From NCBI GenBank assembly GCA_005877225.1, contig VBPK01000096.1, forward strand, positions 1,236 through 9,304: a stretch of 8,069 bases of DNA. The letters run 5' to 3'. The stretch is from Nitrososphaerota archaeon (lineage in GTDB: Archaea > Thermoproteota > Nitrososphaeria > Nitrososphaerales > Gagatemarchaeaceae). Shown in pieces: positions 1 to 6,217 of this stretch; position 1 is the stretch's first letter; each line of letters begins with the position of its first letter. Under the pieces are notes generated by a model. It made no database searches, was not told the origin of the DNA, and saw only the letters and a list, made by a program, of their open reading frames with translations. Position numbers and translations under genes: made by a program.

Positions 1-894
1 TCCTACGAGGGTAAACCCTATCGAAAGGACCTGGCTGAAGGCTGGGGGGCCGAGATCTTTTCCAGCCCTAGCAGACGGACCAAGGTGGGGCGAGAGATAC
101 TCAGGAAAGACCCAAATGGACCCGGGACGATGAGCATCGCGAAGAGCGAGGCTCTCGAGGACGCCCGCAGCGACCCCGACGCGAGGAACGCCGTGGGGAG
201 CATCATGAATTTTGTCCTGGCCAGTCAGACGGTCGTGGGAGAGGAGGCGAGGGGACAGTTGCAGCGACTCGATGAATATCCAGACATGGTTGTCGGATGC
301 GTGGGAGGTGGAAGCAACTTCTCGGGAATATTCTGGCCCTTCTACCACGACGGCGTCACGAGGAAGAGCCCGAAGAGGGTTCAATTCCTGGGAGCTGAGT
401 CGTCCGCCGCCCCGAAGCTGACGAAGGGCGAATACATCTACGACCACGCGGACATAATGAGGACTAGCCCTCTCTTCAAGATGTACACGATTGGGCACAC
501 CTTCGTCCCCCCCGTCGTGCACACGGGAGGCCTCAGGGTTCACGGGACGGCCCCCACCCTGAGTCTTCTTCGCGGCTTGGGGGTCATCGAAGCGGTCGCC
601 TACAACCAGATCGAAGCCTTCGAGGCAGCGTCCTTCTTCGCTAGGACAGAAGGAGTTCTCCCGGCCCCCGAGACGGCACACGCCATCCGTGCGGTGATCG
701 ACGAAGCGAAGAGGTGCAAAGTGAGCGGGGAGGATAAGGTAATCCTCTTTAACCTCTGCGGACACGGCCTGCTCGATATAGAAGCCTACCGCGAGTATTA
801 CGCGGGCAAGATGAAGGCAAACGATGCTGACCCAGCCGCGATCAAGAAATCGATCGCTGAAGTGAAGGCCCTCTACCCATGGCTGTATCGGTGA
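1..894 (+). CDS. trpB2: Tryptophan synthase beta chain, TrpB2-type (5' end missing)
   Basis: PLP-dependent enzyme that joins indole (or an indole-like substrate) with L-serine to give L-tryptophan; cytoplasmic. The frame is open from base 1, so the start lies outside the window; 297 residues are visible out of roughly 440 usual for this family. The PLP-lysine segment is therefore not visible. Seen: SPSRRTKVGREI near visible residue 21, the PLP phosphate-binding loop GGGSN at visible residues 102-106, GAES at 131-134, and GTAPTLSLL and PETAHA further on. The GREILRKDPNGPG segment and the tail ending in YPWLYR resemble the long alternative beta chain (TrpB2, COG1350) rather than classical TrpB1. 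The segment that contacts the PLP ring nitrogen reads NLCGHG, with Cys (bases 757-759) where Ser is usual. It overlaps the next gene by 16 bases. No trpA partner is visible, which agrees with TrpB2 often acting alone. Family sure; exact substrate inferred. Confidence 0.93.
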   Translation, partial: SYEGKPYRKDLAEGWGAEIFSSPSRRTKVGREILRKDPNGPGTMSIAKSEALEDARSDPDARNAVGSIMNFVLASQTVVGEEARGQLQRLDEYPDMVVGCVGGGSNFSGIFWPFYHDGVTRKSPKRVQFLGAESSAAPKLTKGEYIYDHADIMRTSPLFKMYTIGHTFVPPVVHTGGLRVHGTAPTLSLLRGLGVIEAVAYNQIEAFEAASFFARTEGVLPAPETAHAIRAVIDEAKRCKVSGEDKVILFNLCGHGLLDIEAYREYYAGKMKANDADPAAIKKSIAEVKALYPWLYR

Positions 895-1745
895 AATCGG
901 CACAGAAAAAGCCCCTCTCCTACAAGGGTTATCTCAAGCTCGACGAGCTTCTCAGTCTGCAGAAACCTCTGTCGAAGCCCGCCCAGCACGACGAGCTCCT
1001 CTTCGTCATCGCTCATCAGGTGTACGAGCTGTGGTTCAAGCTCATGGTGGATGAGCTCGAGACAGCCATCTCGCTGATGTCCTCGGGGGACCTGTACGAG
1101 GCTGCGAGGTTGATTCGGCGAGTGGTCACGATCCAGAAGGTGCTCATACAGCAGCTCGAGGTCCTCGAGACGATCAGGCCGACCGACTTTCTGAAGTTTC
1201 GAAGTGTCCTGAGCCCGGCCAGCGGCTTCCAGTCGTTGCAGTTCCGCGAACTCGAGTTCGTCTCCGGGCAGAAGGAAGAGAAGTACCTGGACCTTCACAA
1301 ACAAGATAAGCCCGACTACCAGAAGCTCTTCAGGAAGTGGGAGTCGCCCGCCCTCTGGGACGGCTTCAGGCAGGTTCTGAAGAGCAACGGGTTCGCGGTC
1401 GAGGCGTCCGCGGACAAGGAACCGAAGGAGAGGGAGAGAATAATCTTCGAGAAGGAGGTCAACGCGGTCGTCGCTGTCTACTCGGAGAGCGGGTATTCCG
1501 CTGTAGTAGACCTCGCCGAAGCGCTCCTGGAGTACGACAAATACTTCTGGCTGTGGAGGAACCACCACATGGGGATGGTCGAGCGGATCATAGGGAGGAA
1601 ACACGGGACGGGTGCTGAGGTCGTGAAGGAGACTATGAACTCCTACTCCTTCCAGTCGTCCGGGGTCGCGTACCTCAAGACGACCCTCAGAAGGAGATTC
1701 TTCCCCGCGTTATGGGCGGCTCGCACCAAGATAAGCGAGGTCTGA
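879..1745 (+). CDS. kynA: Tryptophan 2,3-dioxygenase
   Basis: Heme enzyme that uses O2 to open the indole ring of L-tryptophan, giving N-formylkynurenine, the first step of the kynurenine pathway. The 288 residues match the usual bacterial length. Visible signatures are YKGYLKLDELLSLQ near residue 15, HDELLFVIAHQVYELW at 37-52 and SPASGFQSLQFRELE at 112-126. Compared from memory with the Xanthomonas enzyme, Phe42, His46, Arg108, the heme ligand His230 and Thr244 match Phe51, His55, Arg117, His240 and Thr254. All are kept, so activity is expected. After GTG (243-245) there is an apparent insertion of about 13 residues (246-259) before SSGVAYL. The ATG at 879 lies inside the end of trpB2; a GTG at 891, giving a 4-base GTGA overlap, is a second possible start. 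Either start implies co-translation with trpB2. The gene ends 2 bases from the convergent cbf5. TDO is uncommon in archaea, so gene transfer is possible but not shown. Confidence 0.95.
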   Translation: MAVSVKSAQKKPLSYKGYLKLDELLSLQKPLSKPAQHDELLFVIAHQVYELWFKLMVDELETAISLMSSGDLYEAARLIRRVVTIQKVLIQQLEVLETIRPTDFLKFRSVLSPASGFQSLQFRELEFVSGQKEEKYLDLHKQDKPDYQKLFRKWESPALWDGFRQVLKSNGFAVEASADKEPKERERIIFEKEVNAVVAVYSESGYSAVVDLAEALLEYDKYFWLWRNHHMGMVERIIGRKHGTGAEVVKETMNSYSFQSSGVAYLKTTLRRRFFPALWAARTKISEV

Positions 1746-1747
1746 GA

Positions 1748-2737
1748 CTATGAGGGCTTCTGCAGCTGCTCCGTCTTCCACAGCCTCGGGTACGTACCCA
1801 GCTTCATGACCACCCTCCTGACCGAAAACGCGAGTCCCTTCTGGGCTCCCGTGATCTCCTCGGTCGTCAGGAGAGCCTCTCCGATCGCGACTAGCTCCCC
1901 CTTCCCCGTGAGGATGACGGTCGTATCACCCTTCACGATGCCCTCCGAGAGTGAGAGAATCCCGGGTATCGCAAGCCTCGCGCCGTGGCAGATGGCGTCC
2001 ACCGCGGAGTCTCTTATGACCACCCTTCTTACGTCGCGGAGGTACCTTTCAACCGGCCTGACCGCAGTCCTCATGGCGGCCTCCCCCCCTCCCTCGAGCC
2101 TAGATTTGGCGTAGCTCAGCTCGTGAAGATTGACGAGCCCCTCTCTTTCATCGATCGGGCCGACCTTCGTCCTTCTCAGCTCGACCATCGTCGCCCCGAC
2201 TCCGAGGACCTCCCCGATGTCGTACACGAGCTTCCTCACGTAGGTTCCTGCCTGGCAGAGGCATCTGACCAGGAAGAGATTTCCTTCCTGCTCGACGACC
2301 TCAAGCTCGTAGATGGTCCGGGTTCGGATGTCTCTCCGGACGGAGGACCTCTGAGGCGGGCGCTGGTAGATCTCTCCGGTAAACTCCTTGATGCAGGTGT
2401 CGACCGCCTCCCTGGGAACCGAGGAGTGAATGCGCATGACCGCCCAGTACTCCTTGGGGAACATCAGGAGAAGGGTCAGCGCCTTAGTCGCCTGCCCAAG
2501 CCCGATGGGGAGAAGACCGGAGACGGCGGGGTCGAGTGTGCCGCTGTGCCCCGCCTTCGAGACACCCAGAAGCCTTCTCACCCATGCGACGACCTCGTGG
2601 CTCGTCGGACCGCGTGGCTTGTCGAGTGGGATTATTCCATACTCCAGAAGCTCGGATAGGCTTCGAGAGTCGGGTTGGGAGCCGAACCCGGGGTCTGTCG
2701 GCTCCTCGTCAACTACCACGAGGCTCGCGGGTTTCAA
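1748..2737 (-). CDS. cbf5: tRNA/rRNA pseudouridine synthase Cbf5 (archaeal TruB/dyskerin)
   Basis: Catalytic subunit of archaeal H/ACA ribonucleoprotein. It converts uridine to pseudouridine in rRNA with guide RNAs, Nop10, Gar1 and L7Ae, and can make pseudouridine 55 in tRNA without a guide. The 329 residues show, in order, IPLDKPRGPTSHEVVAW (36-52), the catalytic motif GHSGTLDP with Asp69, KEYWAVMRIH (95-104), GEIYQRPPQRSSVRR (121-135), GTYVRKLVYDIG (164-175), and a C-terminal PUA domain (about 236-312) closing with the typical LGTYPRLW. The N-terminal tail before the catalytic domain is shorter than in Pyrococcus. The start is TTG, in a 4-base TTGA overlap with the cytidylate kinase stop; no ATG exists upstream in frame before that stop, and AAGGG 6 bases upstream is a weak ribosome site. 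Last gene of the minus-strand cluster. Function near certain; start fairly sure. Confidence 0.96.
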   Translation of the reverse strand: MKPASLVVVDEEPTDPGFGSQPDSRSLSELLEYGIIPLDKPRGPTSHEVVAWVRRLLGVSKAGHSGTLDPAVSGLLPIGLGQATKALTLLLMFPKEYWAVMRIHSSVPREAVDTCIKEFTGEIYQRPPQRSSVRRDIRTRTIYELEVVEQEGNLFLVRCLCQAGTYVRKLVYDIGEVLGVGATMVELRRTKVGPIDEREGLVNLHELSYAKSRLEGGGEAAMRTAVRPVERYLRDVRRVVIRDSAVDAICHGARLAIPGILSLSEGIVKGDTTVILTGKGELVAIGEALLTTEEITGAQKGLAFSVRRVVMKLGTYPRLWKTEQLQKPS

Positions 2738-3303
2738 CTACTTCCCTTTCCATGGTTCTTCACGTAATCGAGGGCGATCGCGGCGACCCTCCTCTCGTCT
2801 ATATCGTCGGTGTCGATGATAAGGTGGAAGGGTTTGAAGTCCCTCCCGAACTCAATCCTGTAGTGTTTCTTGTATATCTCGTAGTTCTCCCTGTCGCGAA
2901 TCGCGATTATCTCCCTGCACTTCTGCTCGTCGGTGCGGTCTCGCTTCGCCATCCTGCTCGCCCTGCTCTCGACTGAGCCGGAGAGCCATATCTTGATTCC
3001 GTAGTCGGAAAGCCAGGGGAGGGTGTAGCTCGTAATCACGACGTCGCCTGCCTTCGCCTTCTTGAGGAGTCGCTCGTCGACCTCTCGGTCGAAGTCGGCC
3101 GACCTCTTTCTCTTCTTGAGGAACTCTATCCCCTCCTCCGTATCCCACCAGTCCTCCCCACCCGGGGTGTACCCTTCCTCGGCGGCCATCTCCTTCAGGA
3201 CATCCCCACCCCCCGCAACCTTCAGCCCTAGCGCGTCACCCAGCAACTTTGAGACGGTCGTCTTGCCCACCGCGGGCATCCCGGAGACGATGATCGCATT
3301 CAT
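2734..3303 (-). CDS. cmk: Cytidylate kinase, archaeal type
   Basis: P-loop kinase that phosphorylates CMP and dCMP with ATP, feeding pyrimidine nucleotide pools; cytoplasmic. The 189 residues have the Walker A loop GMPAVGKTT (8-16) right after a hydrophobic beta strand. They also have GGGDVLKEMA (31-40), DWWDTEEG (51-58), a DREVDERL helix (72-79), ITSYTLPWL (90-98), the basic lid RMAKRDR (117-123) and LIIDTDD (161-167). This is the pattern of the archaeal CMP kinases found in this same cluster. The frame stays open 24 codons further upstream, but that extension lies inside the DUF106 gene and the protein family begins just before the P-loop, so the ATG at 3303 is chosen. That start is 2 bases after the DUF106 stop, with no clear ribosome site, suggesting translational coupling. 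In many archaea eL34 and eL14 genes flank cmk; here both are absent. Substrate choice (CMP over UMP or AMP) is inferred from position and resemblance. Confidence 0.9.
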   Translation of the reverse strand: MNAIIVSGMPAVGKTTVSKLLGDALGLKVAGGGDVLKEMAAEEGYTPGGEDWWDTEEGIEFLKKRKRSADFDREVDERLLKKAKAGDVVITSYTLPWLSDYGIKIWLSGSVESRASRMAKRDRTDEQKCREIIAIRDRENYEIYKKHYRIEFGRDFKPFHLIIDTDDIDERRVAAIALDYVKNHGKGSS

Positions 3304-3305
3304 AG

Positions 3306-3788
3306 TCAGGTAGCTGTTCCCAAGAGCCTCGTGAGCATTCCAGTGAAGGTGAGCGAGGACAAAAAGTACCACCAAAAGAGCGATACCGCACCATTCTCCC
3401 CCACCAGGCAGATTATCGTAGAGGGAATGCAGAGAGGAATGGGGGAATAAGCGACGGTCACGCTGAGCCCTCCCATGAGTGCAGCGAGGCCGTAGTAAAC
3501 AGCGAGAAATGGCAGAATCGTCCCAATGCTTATCTTCGTCCTAGCGGATGACATCTTGAGCTTCATCTGAGCCATCTGCTGTTCTTTTTTTTTCAGCCTC
3601 TGCTCCTTCTCCTTGTCCTTGGCCCTGACAGCCGCCTTCAGCTCCGCGTTGAAGGCGTTGACCTCCGCCTTTATCCTCCTCTCGGCGTTGAGGTCGACGA
3701 AGCGGCGGGTAAGCAAGTTCGAGACGAGACCAACCCCGACGGCCGTCAGCGTAACGAGGAGGGTTGAGAGAGGTATCGGGAAGGTCAT
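3306..3788 (-). CDS. DUF106 / EMC3-TMCO1-like membrane protein (Oxa1/YidC superfamily)
   Basis: Predicted integral membrane protein of 160 residues, probably an insertase-like helper for placing proteins in the cytoplasmic membrane. Visible layout: a first membrane helix at about 7-26, a strongly charged Lys/Glu/Arg-rich stretch from about 32 to 84 that should form a long cytoplasmic coiled coil, a second membrane helix at about 86-108, a loop, and a third membrane helix at about 133-153. This three-helix plan with a coiled coil after the first helix is that of archaeal DUF106 proteins, related to Oxa1/YidC and eukaryotic EMC3. The 4-base ATGA overlap with adk and a strong GGAGG 7 bases upstream support the start. 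Its place just downstream of secY and adk is conserved in archaea and fits a role with the translocon. Lys66-Lys68 are coded by an A9 run, unlike nearby AAG lysine codons. Function is by family, not shown here. Confidence 0.85.
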   Translation of the reverse strand: MTFPIPLSTLLVTLTAVGVGLVSNLLTRRFVDLNAERRIKAEVNAFNAELKAAVRAKDKEKEQRLKKKEQQMAQMKLKMSSARTKISIGTILPFLAVYYGLAALMGGLSVTVAYSPIPLCIPSTIICLVGENGAVSLFWWYFLSSLTFTGMLTRLLGTAT

Positions 3789-4366
3789 GGCCTCGCCTCC
3801 CTCAGGACGTCTATCAACCTTTGGACGGTTTCCTCGACCCTCCCCTCCTCATTCCTAAGAATCATCATCGGGGCGCCGCTGATTGACGAGGCGGTCGTGA
3901 GGAAGCTGCGGGCGAGGAGCAGCTCCGACTCGAGTTCCTCCTTATTCACCCTGTCCCTATACCTCTTGGGGTCGCGCGTGCGGCGGGAGAGGACGACCTC
4001 GCTATCGGCTTCGATGAGGACGAGGTGGGTCGGTTTCAAAGCGGTAACGACGTGGAACGGGAGCCCCGGCCAGAAACCCTCGGGCGTCCTGATGAAGAGA
4101 TGGGTGTCGACGAAGAGGACACTCCTCTTCATCGCCGATATCTTCCGGGCCGCGATTCTCTGAAGCTTTGTTTGCTCCTCGACGCGCATCTTCCTCAGCT
4201 GGTCCCTGTGCCTTATCCACTTCAGCCTCAGCCCCTCCTCGAGCATCACTGTTCCGAAGGTGACTAGCCTGGAGCCCTTCCAGGCGGAGACTGCCGCTTC
4301 GACGACGGTGGACTTCCCCACGCCGGGGACACCGACGACGACCACCCTGAGCCTTATCCGAATCAC
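3785..4366 (-). CDS. adkA: Adenylate kinase, archaeal type (AdkA)
   Basis: Catalyses ATP + AMP to 2 ADP, balancing adenine nucleotides; cytoplasmic. The 193 residues match the archaeal AdkA family, which is distinct from bacterial Adk. The Walker A loop GVPGVGKST is at 12-20, followed by FGTVMLEE (37-44), the HRDQLRKM segment (53-60) that fits the family's RD..R nucleotide-binding motif, VDTHLFIRTPEGFWPGLP (86-103), and an arginine-rich lid RRTRDPKRYRDR (128-139). The start is GTG, in a 4-base GTGA overlap with the secY stop. A second in-frame GTG lies at codon 8, but the overlapping one gives the usual short lead before the first beta strand. The gene sits between secY and the DUF106 gene, its standard archaeal place. 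Family identification is secure. Confidence 0.93.
   Translation of the reverse strand: MIRIRLRVVVVGVPGVGKSTVVEAAVSAWKGSRLVTFGTVMLEEGLRLKWIRHRDQLRKMRVEEQTKLQRIAARKISAMKRSVLFVDTHLFIRTPEGFWPGLPFHVVTALKPTHLVLIEADSEVVLSRRTRDPKRYRDRVNKEELESELLLARSFLTTASSISGAPMMILRNEEGRVEETVQRLIDVLREARP
3796..3800 (-). promoter_or_regulatory. Ribosome binding site of the DUF106 gene
   Basis: On the minus strand this reads GGAGG, 7 bases before the ATG at 3788 and inside the last codons of adk. It is one of the clearest Shine-Dalgarno matches in the window and supports that start. Confidence 0.7.
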
Positions 4367-5790
4367 GCCTGCCCTAGAATGCCCGCGAGCCTCGGCGAGA
4401 CCTCTTCTATCTGTTCCTTCACGAGCATCTGGTAATACTGGAGCACGATATCGACCATCAGCAAGATTCCTATTCCCGAGCCGAAGACACCGAAGAGGTG
4501 TGAGACCGAGGGGATTAGCCCTATGATGATCCCTCCGATGATGGTAATCGGGGGGATGTATCTGTTGAGAACCTGTTCGATCGAAAGGCCGGAGCGCCTG
4601 AATCCAGGCACCTGGACGTCGGCGCCCATCAGGTTCTTGGCTACGGCCTTGGGGTTCAAACCGCCTATCTCGACCCAGATCCTCGCGAAGAGGACCGCGA
4701 GTGTCACGAGGTAGAGGACGTAGACCACGGAATGGATGGGGTCGCCGAGCGTGTGGTCGAGCCCCCGGGGAGGGGAGATGTAGTAAACGAGCCCGCTGAC
4801 GGCGTTCCCCTGGGAGTCGTACTGCGCGAGGTACTTGAGGTAGGGAAAGTTCGCAAAGGCCCCGAGGTTACCGTAGAGAAGCTTGGAGAAGAAGGCGATG
4901 TTCGCCCCCAGGGCGGACACAAGGATGACGGGAATGTTTGAAACGTAGAGGAGTTTGATTGGGTAGACACCCTGGAACCCCCGGTACTTTATTGATGTGA
5001 TGGGGAGTTCCACCCTGATCCCCTCGATGTATATCAGGACGAGAATCATGACCAGGGTCAGTACGAAGGTCAGGAGACTGGGGAACTTGAATCCCCTCAC
5101 CACTATGTCACCGAGATTACCCGCAAAGGCGGAGCTGATCAGGGCGGGGATGAAACCGAAGATCTCGGCAGGGCCGGGACTCTGGCTCGTGCCCGTGTTT
5201 ACAGGGAAAGGCGAGAGAGTGTACCACATGACCGTCTGCGCGACCCCCGCGAGAATGAAGAGGCTGACGCCGCTTCCGATCCCCCAGCCCTTCTGTATCA
5301 GCTCGTCGAGGAGGAGGACAACCACGCTTGCCAGAAAGAGCTGCACGAAGATTACGACCCCTTGAGTCGGGGCGAGAGACCCCAGTGCTCCCCCTACGAT
5401 GTAGGCTCCAGACTCGGCCGCGATGACGAAGAAGGTGAGGAGTTTTGTTGCAGAGCCGAAGAGAGACCTGTCCTCGGGGTTTCCCATGTCCAGCTTGATA
5501 ATCTCGCTACCCTGCAGAAGCTGCAGGATCAGCCCCGATGTGACGATCGGTCCTATGCCGAGCTCCATCAGGGTTCCCTGAGTCGAGGCGAAGATTATTC
5601 TCAGGAACTGAAACGGGTCCTGCTTCCCCGCCCCGAACTGATAGAGGGGCGTGATCGACATGACGAGGTAGACGATCAGCGCCAACCCCGTCCAGATGAA
5701 CCGCTCATTTAGCGACGGCTTTCTTTCGGGCTTGGGTATCTCGGGGAGGACGGTGGCGGCGGTCTTCACAAAGTCTCTAAGGGAAGCCAA
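4363..5790 (-). CDS. secY: Preprotein translocase subunit SecY
   Basis: Main channel subunit of the Sec61/SecYE-beta translocon in the cytoplasmic membrane. It passes unfolded secretory proteins across and releases membrane helices sideways. The 475 residues contain about ten hydrophobic segments. Visible marks are the cytoplasmic lead ending PERKPSLNERFIWTG (21-35), the first membrane helix at about 32-50, and the plug region around 55-75. Next come the second-helix motif ELGIGPIVTSGLILQLL (76-92), NPEDRSLFG (104-112), the cytoplasmic loop IKYRGFQGVYPIKLLY (267-282), and the loop WVEIGGLNPKAVAKNL with the following VPGFRRSG (372-401). These loops carry the basic residues that meet the ribosome. 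The start is TTG at 5790: residues from there align with archaeal SecY lead sequences, and GAGG lies 8 bases upstream. It follows uL15 by 16 bases, so channel and ribosomal proteins share one transcript. Very sure. Confidence 0.97.
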   Translation of the reverse strand: MASLRDFVKTAATVLPEIPKPERKPSLNERFIWTGLALIVYLVMSITPLYQFGAGKQDPFQFLRIIFASTQGTLMELGIGPIVTSGLILQLLQGSEIIKLDMGNPEDRSLFGSATKLLTFFVIAAESGAYIVGGALGSLAPTQGVVIFVQLFLASVVVLLLDELIQKGWGIGSGVSLFILAGVAQTVMWYTLSPFPVNTGTSQSPGPAEIFGFIPALISSAFAGNLGDIVVRGFKFPSLLTFVLTLVMILVLIYIEGIRVELPITSIKYRGFQGVYPIKLLYVSNIPVILVSALGANIAFFSKLLYGNLGAFANFPYLKYLAQYDSQGNAVSGLVYYISPPRGLDHTLGDPIHSVVYVLYLVTLAVLFARIWVEIGGLNPKAVAKNLMGADVQVPGFRRSGLSIEQVLNRYIPPITIIGGIIIGLIPSVSHLFGVFGSGIGILLMVDIVLQYYQMLVKEQIEEVSPRLAGILGQA

Positions 5791-5798
5791 TGAGTCAG

Positions 5799-5802
5799 CC
5801 TC
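5799..5802 (-). promoter_or_regulatory. Ribosome binding site supporting the TTG start of secY
   Basis: The minus strand reads GAGG 8 bases before the TTG at 5790, in the 16-base gap after the uL15 stop. Spacing supports the unusual TTG start over the in-frame GTG seven codons later. Confidence 0.5.
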
Positions 5803-5806
5803 TGGA

Positions 5807-6214
5807 CTAGAGTATCTTTCCCCCGGCCGCTTCTATTTTAGCCTGAGCCCTCTTCGTGAACGAACCGACCCTGACCCGGTAGGGACCGCTCACGATGTTT
5901 CCAGAGCCGAGGAGCTTCTTGACCCCCATCGCTGCGAGGTCGATCTCGCCCGTTTTCCCCGCCCTCCCGGACGCGAGCGCGTCCAGGTCGCCGACATTTA
6001 TCCACCTCGATGGTCTCGTCTGGCGAGGAGGCCTGAACGGGTCGCGCCCGAAGTGGTCGGGCTCGAACTTCACTGTCCAAGACCACTTGTGCTTGTGGAG
6101 CCCTGCCTGTCCGTGGCCGCCCTGTTTCCCCGAATGCCTGTGCTGCCCCACTTGCCCGTAGCCGTGGGTCCTCGAACCTCGCATTCGCCTGACCTTCCTG
6201 CTCCGGGTGGGCAT
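5807..6214 (-). CDS. rpl15: Large-subunit ribosomal protein uL15
   Basis: Component of the 50S subunit that binds 23S rRNA and helps late assembly. The 135 residues start with a highly basic, Gly/His-rich RNA-binding tail. It shows RGSRTHGYGQVGQHRHSG (12-29) and GGHGQAGLHKHKW (32-44), the hallmark of archaeal and eukaryotic L15 (eukaryotic L27a/L28). A globular domain follows with the archaeal INVGDLDAL (72-80), GVKKLLGSGNI (97-107) and a C-terminal KAGGKI-like end (here EAAGGKIL). The ATG at 6214 is 3 bases after the uL30 stop; no strong ribosome site is close, so coupled translation is likely. At 135 residues it seems a little short for the archaeal family but has no missing motif. Certain. 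Confidence 0.97.
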   Translation of the reverse strand: MPTRSRKVRRMRGSRTHGYGQVGQHRHSGKQGGHGQAGLHKHKWSWTVKFEPDHFGRDPFRPPRQTRPSRWINVGDLDALASGRAGKTGEIDLAAMGVKKLLGSGNIVSGPYRVRVGSFTKRAQAKIEAAGGKIL

Positions 6215-6217
6215 CTT

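Noticed and set aside
873..1604. Long minus-strand reading frame (243 codons) opposite the dioxygenase gene
   Set aside because: It is antisense to a well-supported TDO, its translation has no recognisable motif, and long antisense frames are common in GC-rich DNA.
1762..1769. Palindrome GCAGCTGC near the convergent junction as a protein-binding site or hairpin
   Set aside because: It is only 8 bases and is explained by Gln-Leu-Gln codons at the end of cbf5.
1985..2659. Plus-strand reading frame of 224 codons opposite cbf5
   Set aside because: It lies wholly over the conserved catalytic and PUA parts of Cbf5; its translation looks like codon shadow and has no family features.
3304..3375. 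24-codon N-terminal extension of cytidylate kinase
   Set aside because: It would lie inside the DUF106 gene and precede the P-loop strand where the family begins; the ATG at 3303 fits the operon spacing.
3585..3593. T9 run on the plus strand as a terminator for plus-strand transcription
   Set aside because: It is about 1.8 kb past the TDO stop and is explained by lysine codons of the DUF106 gene; no evidence that transcripts reach it.
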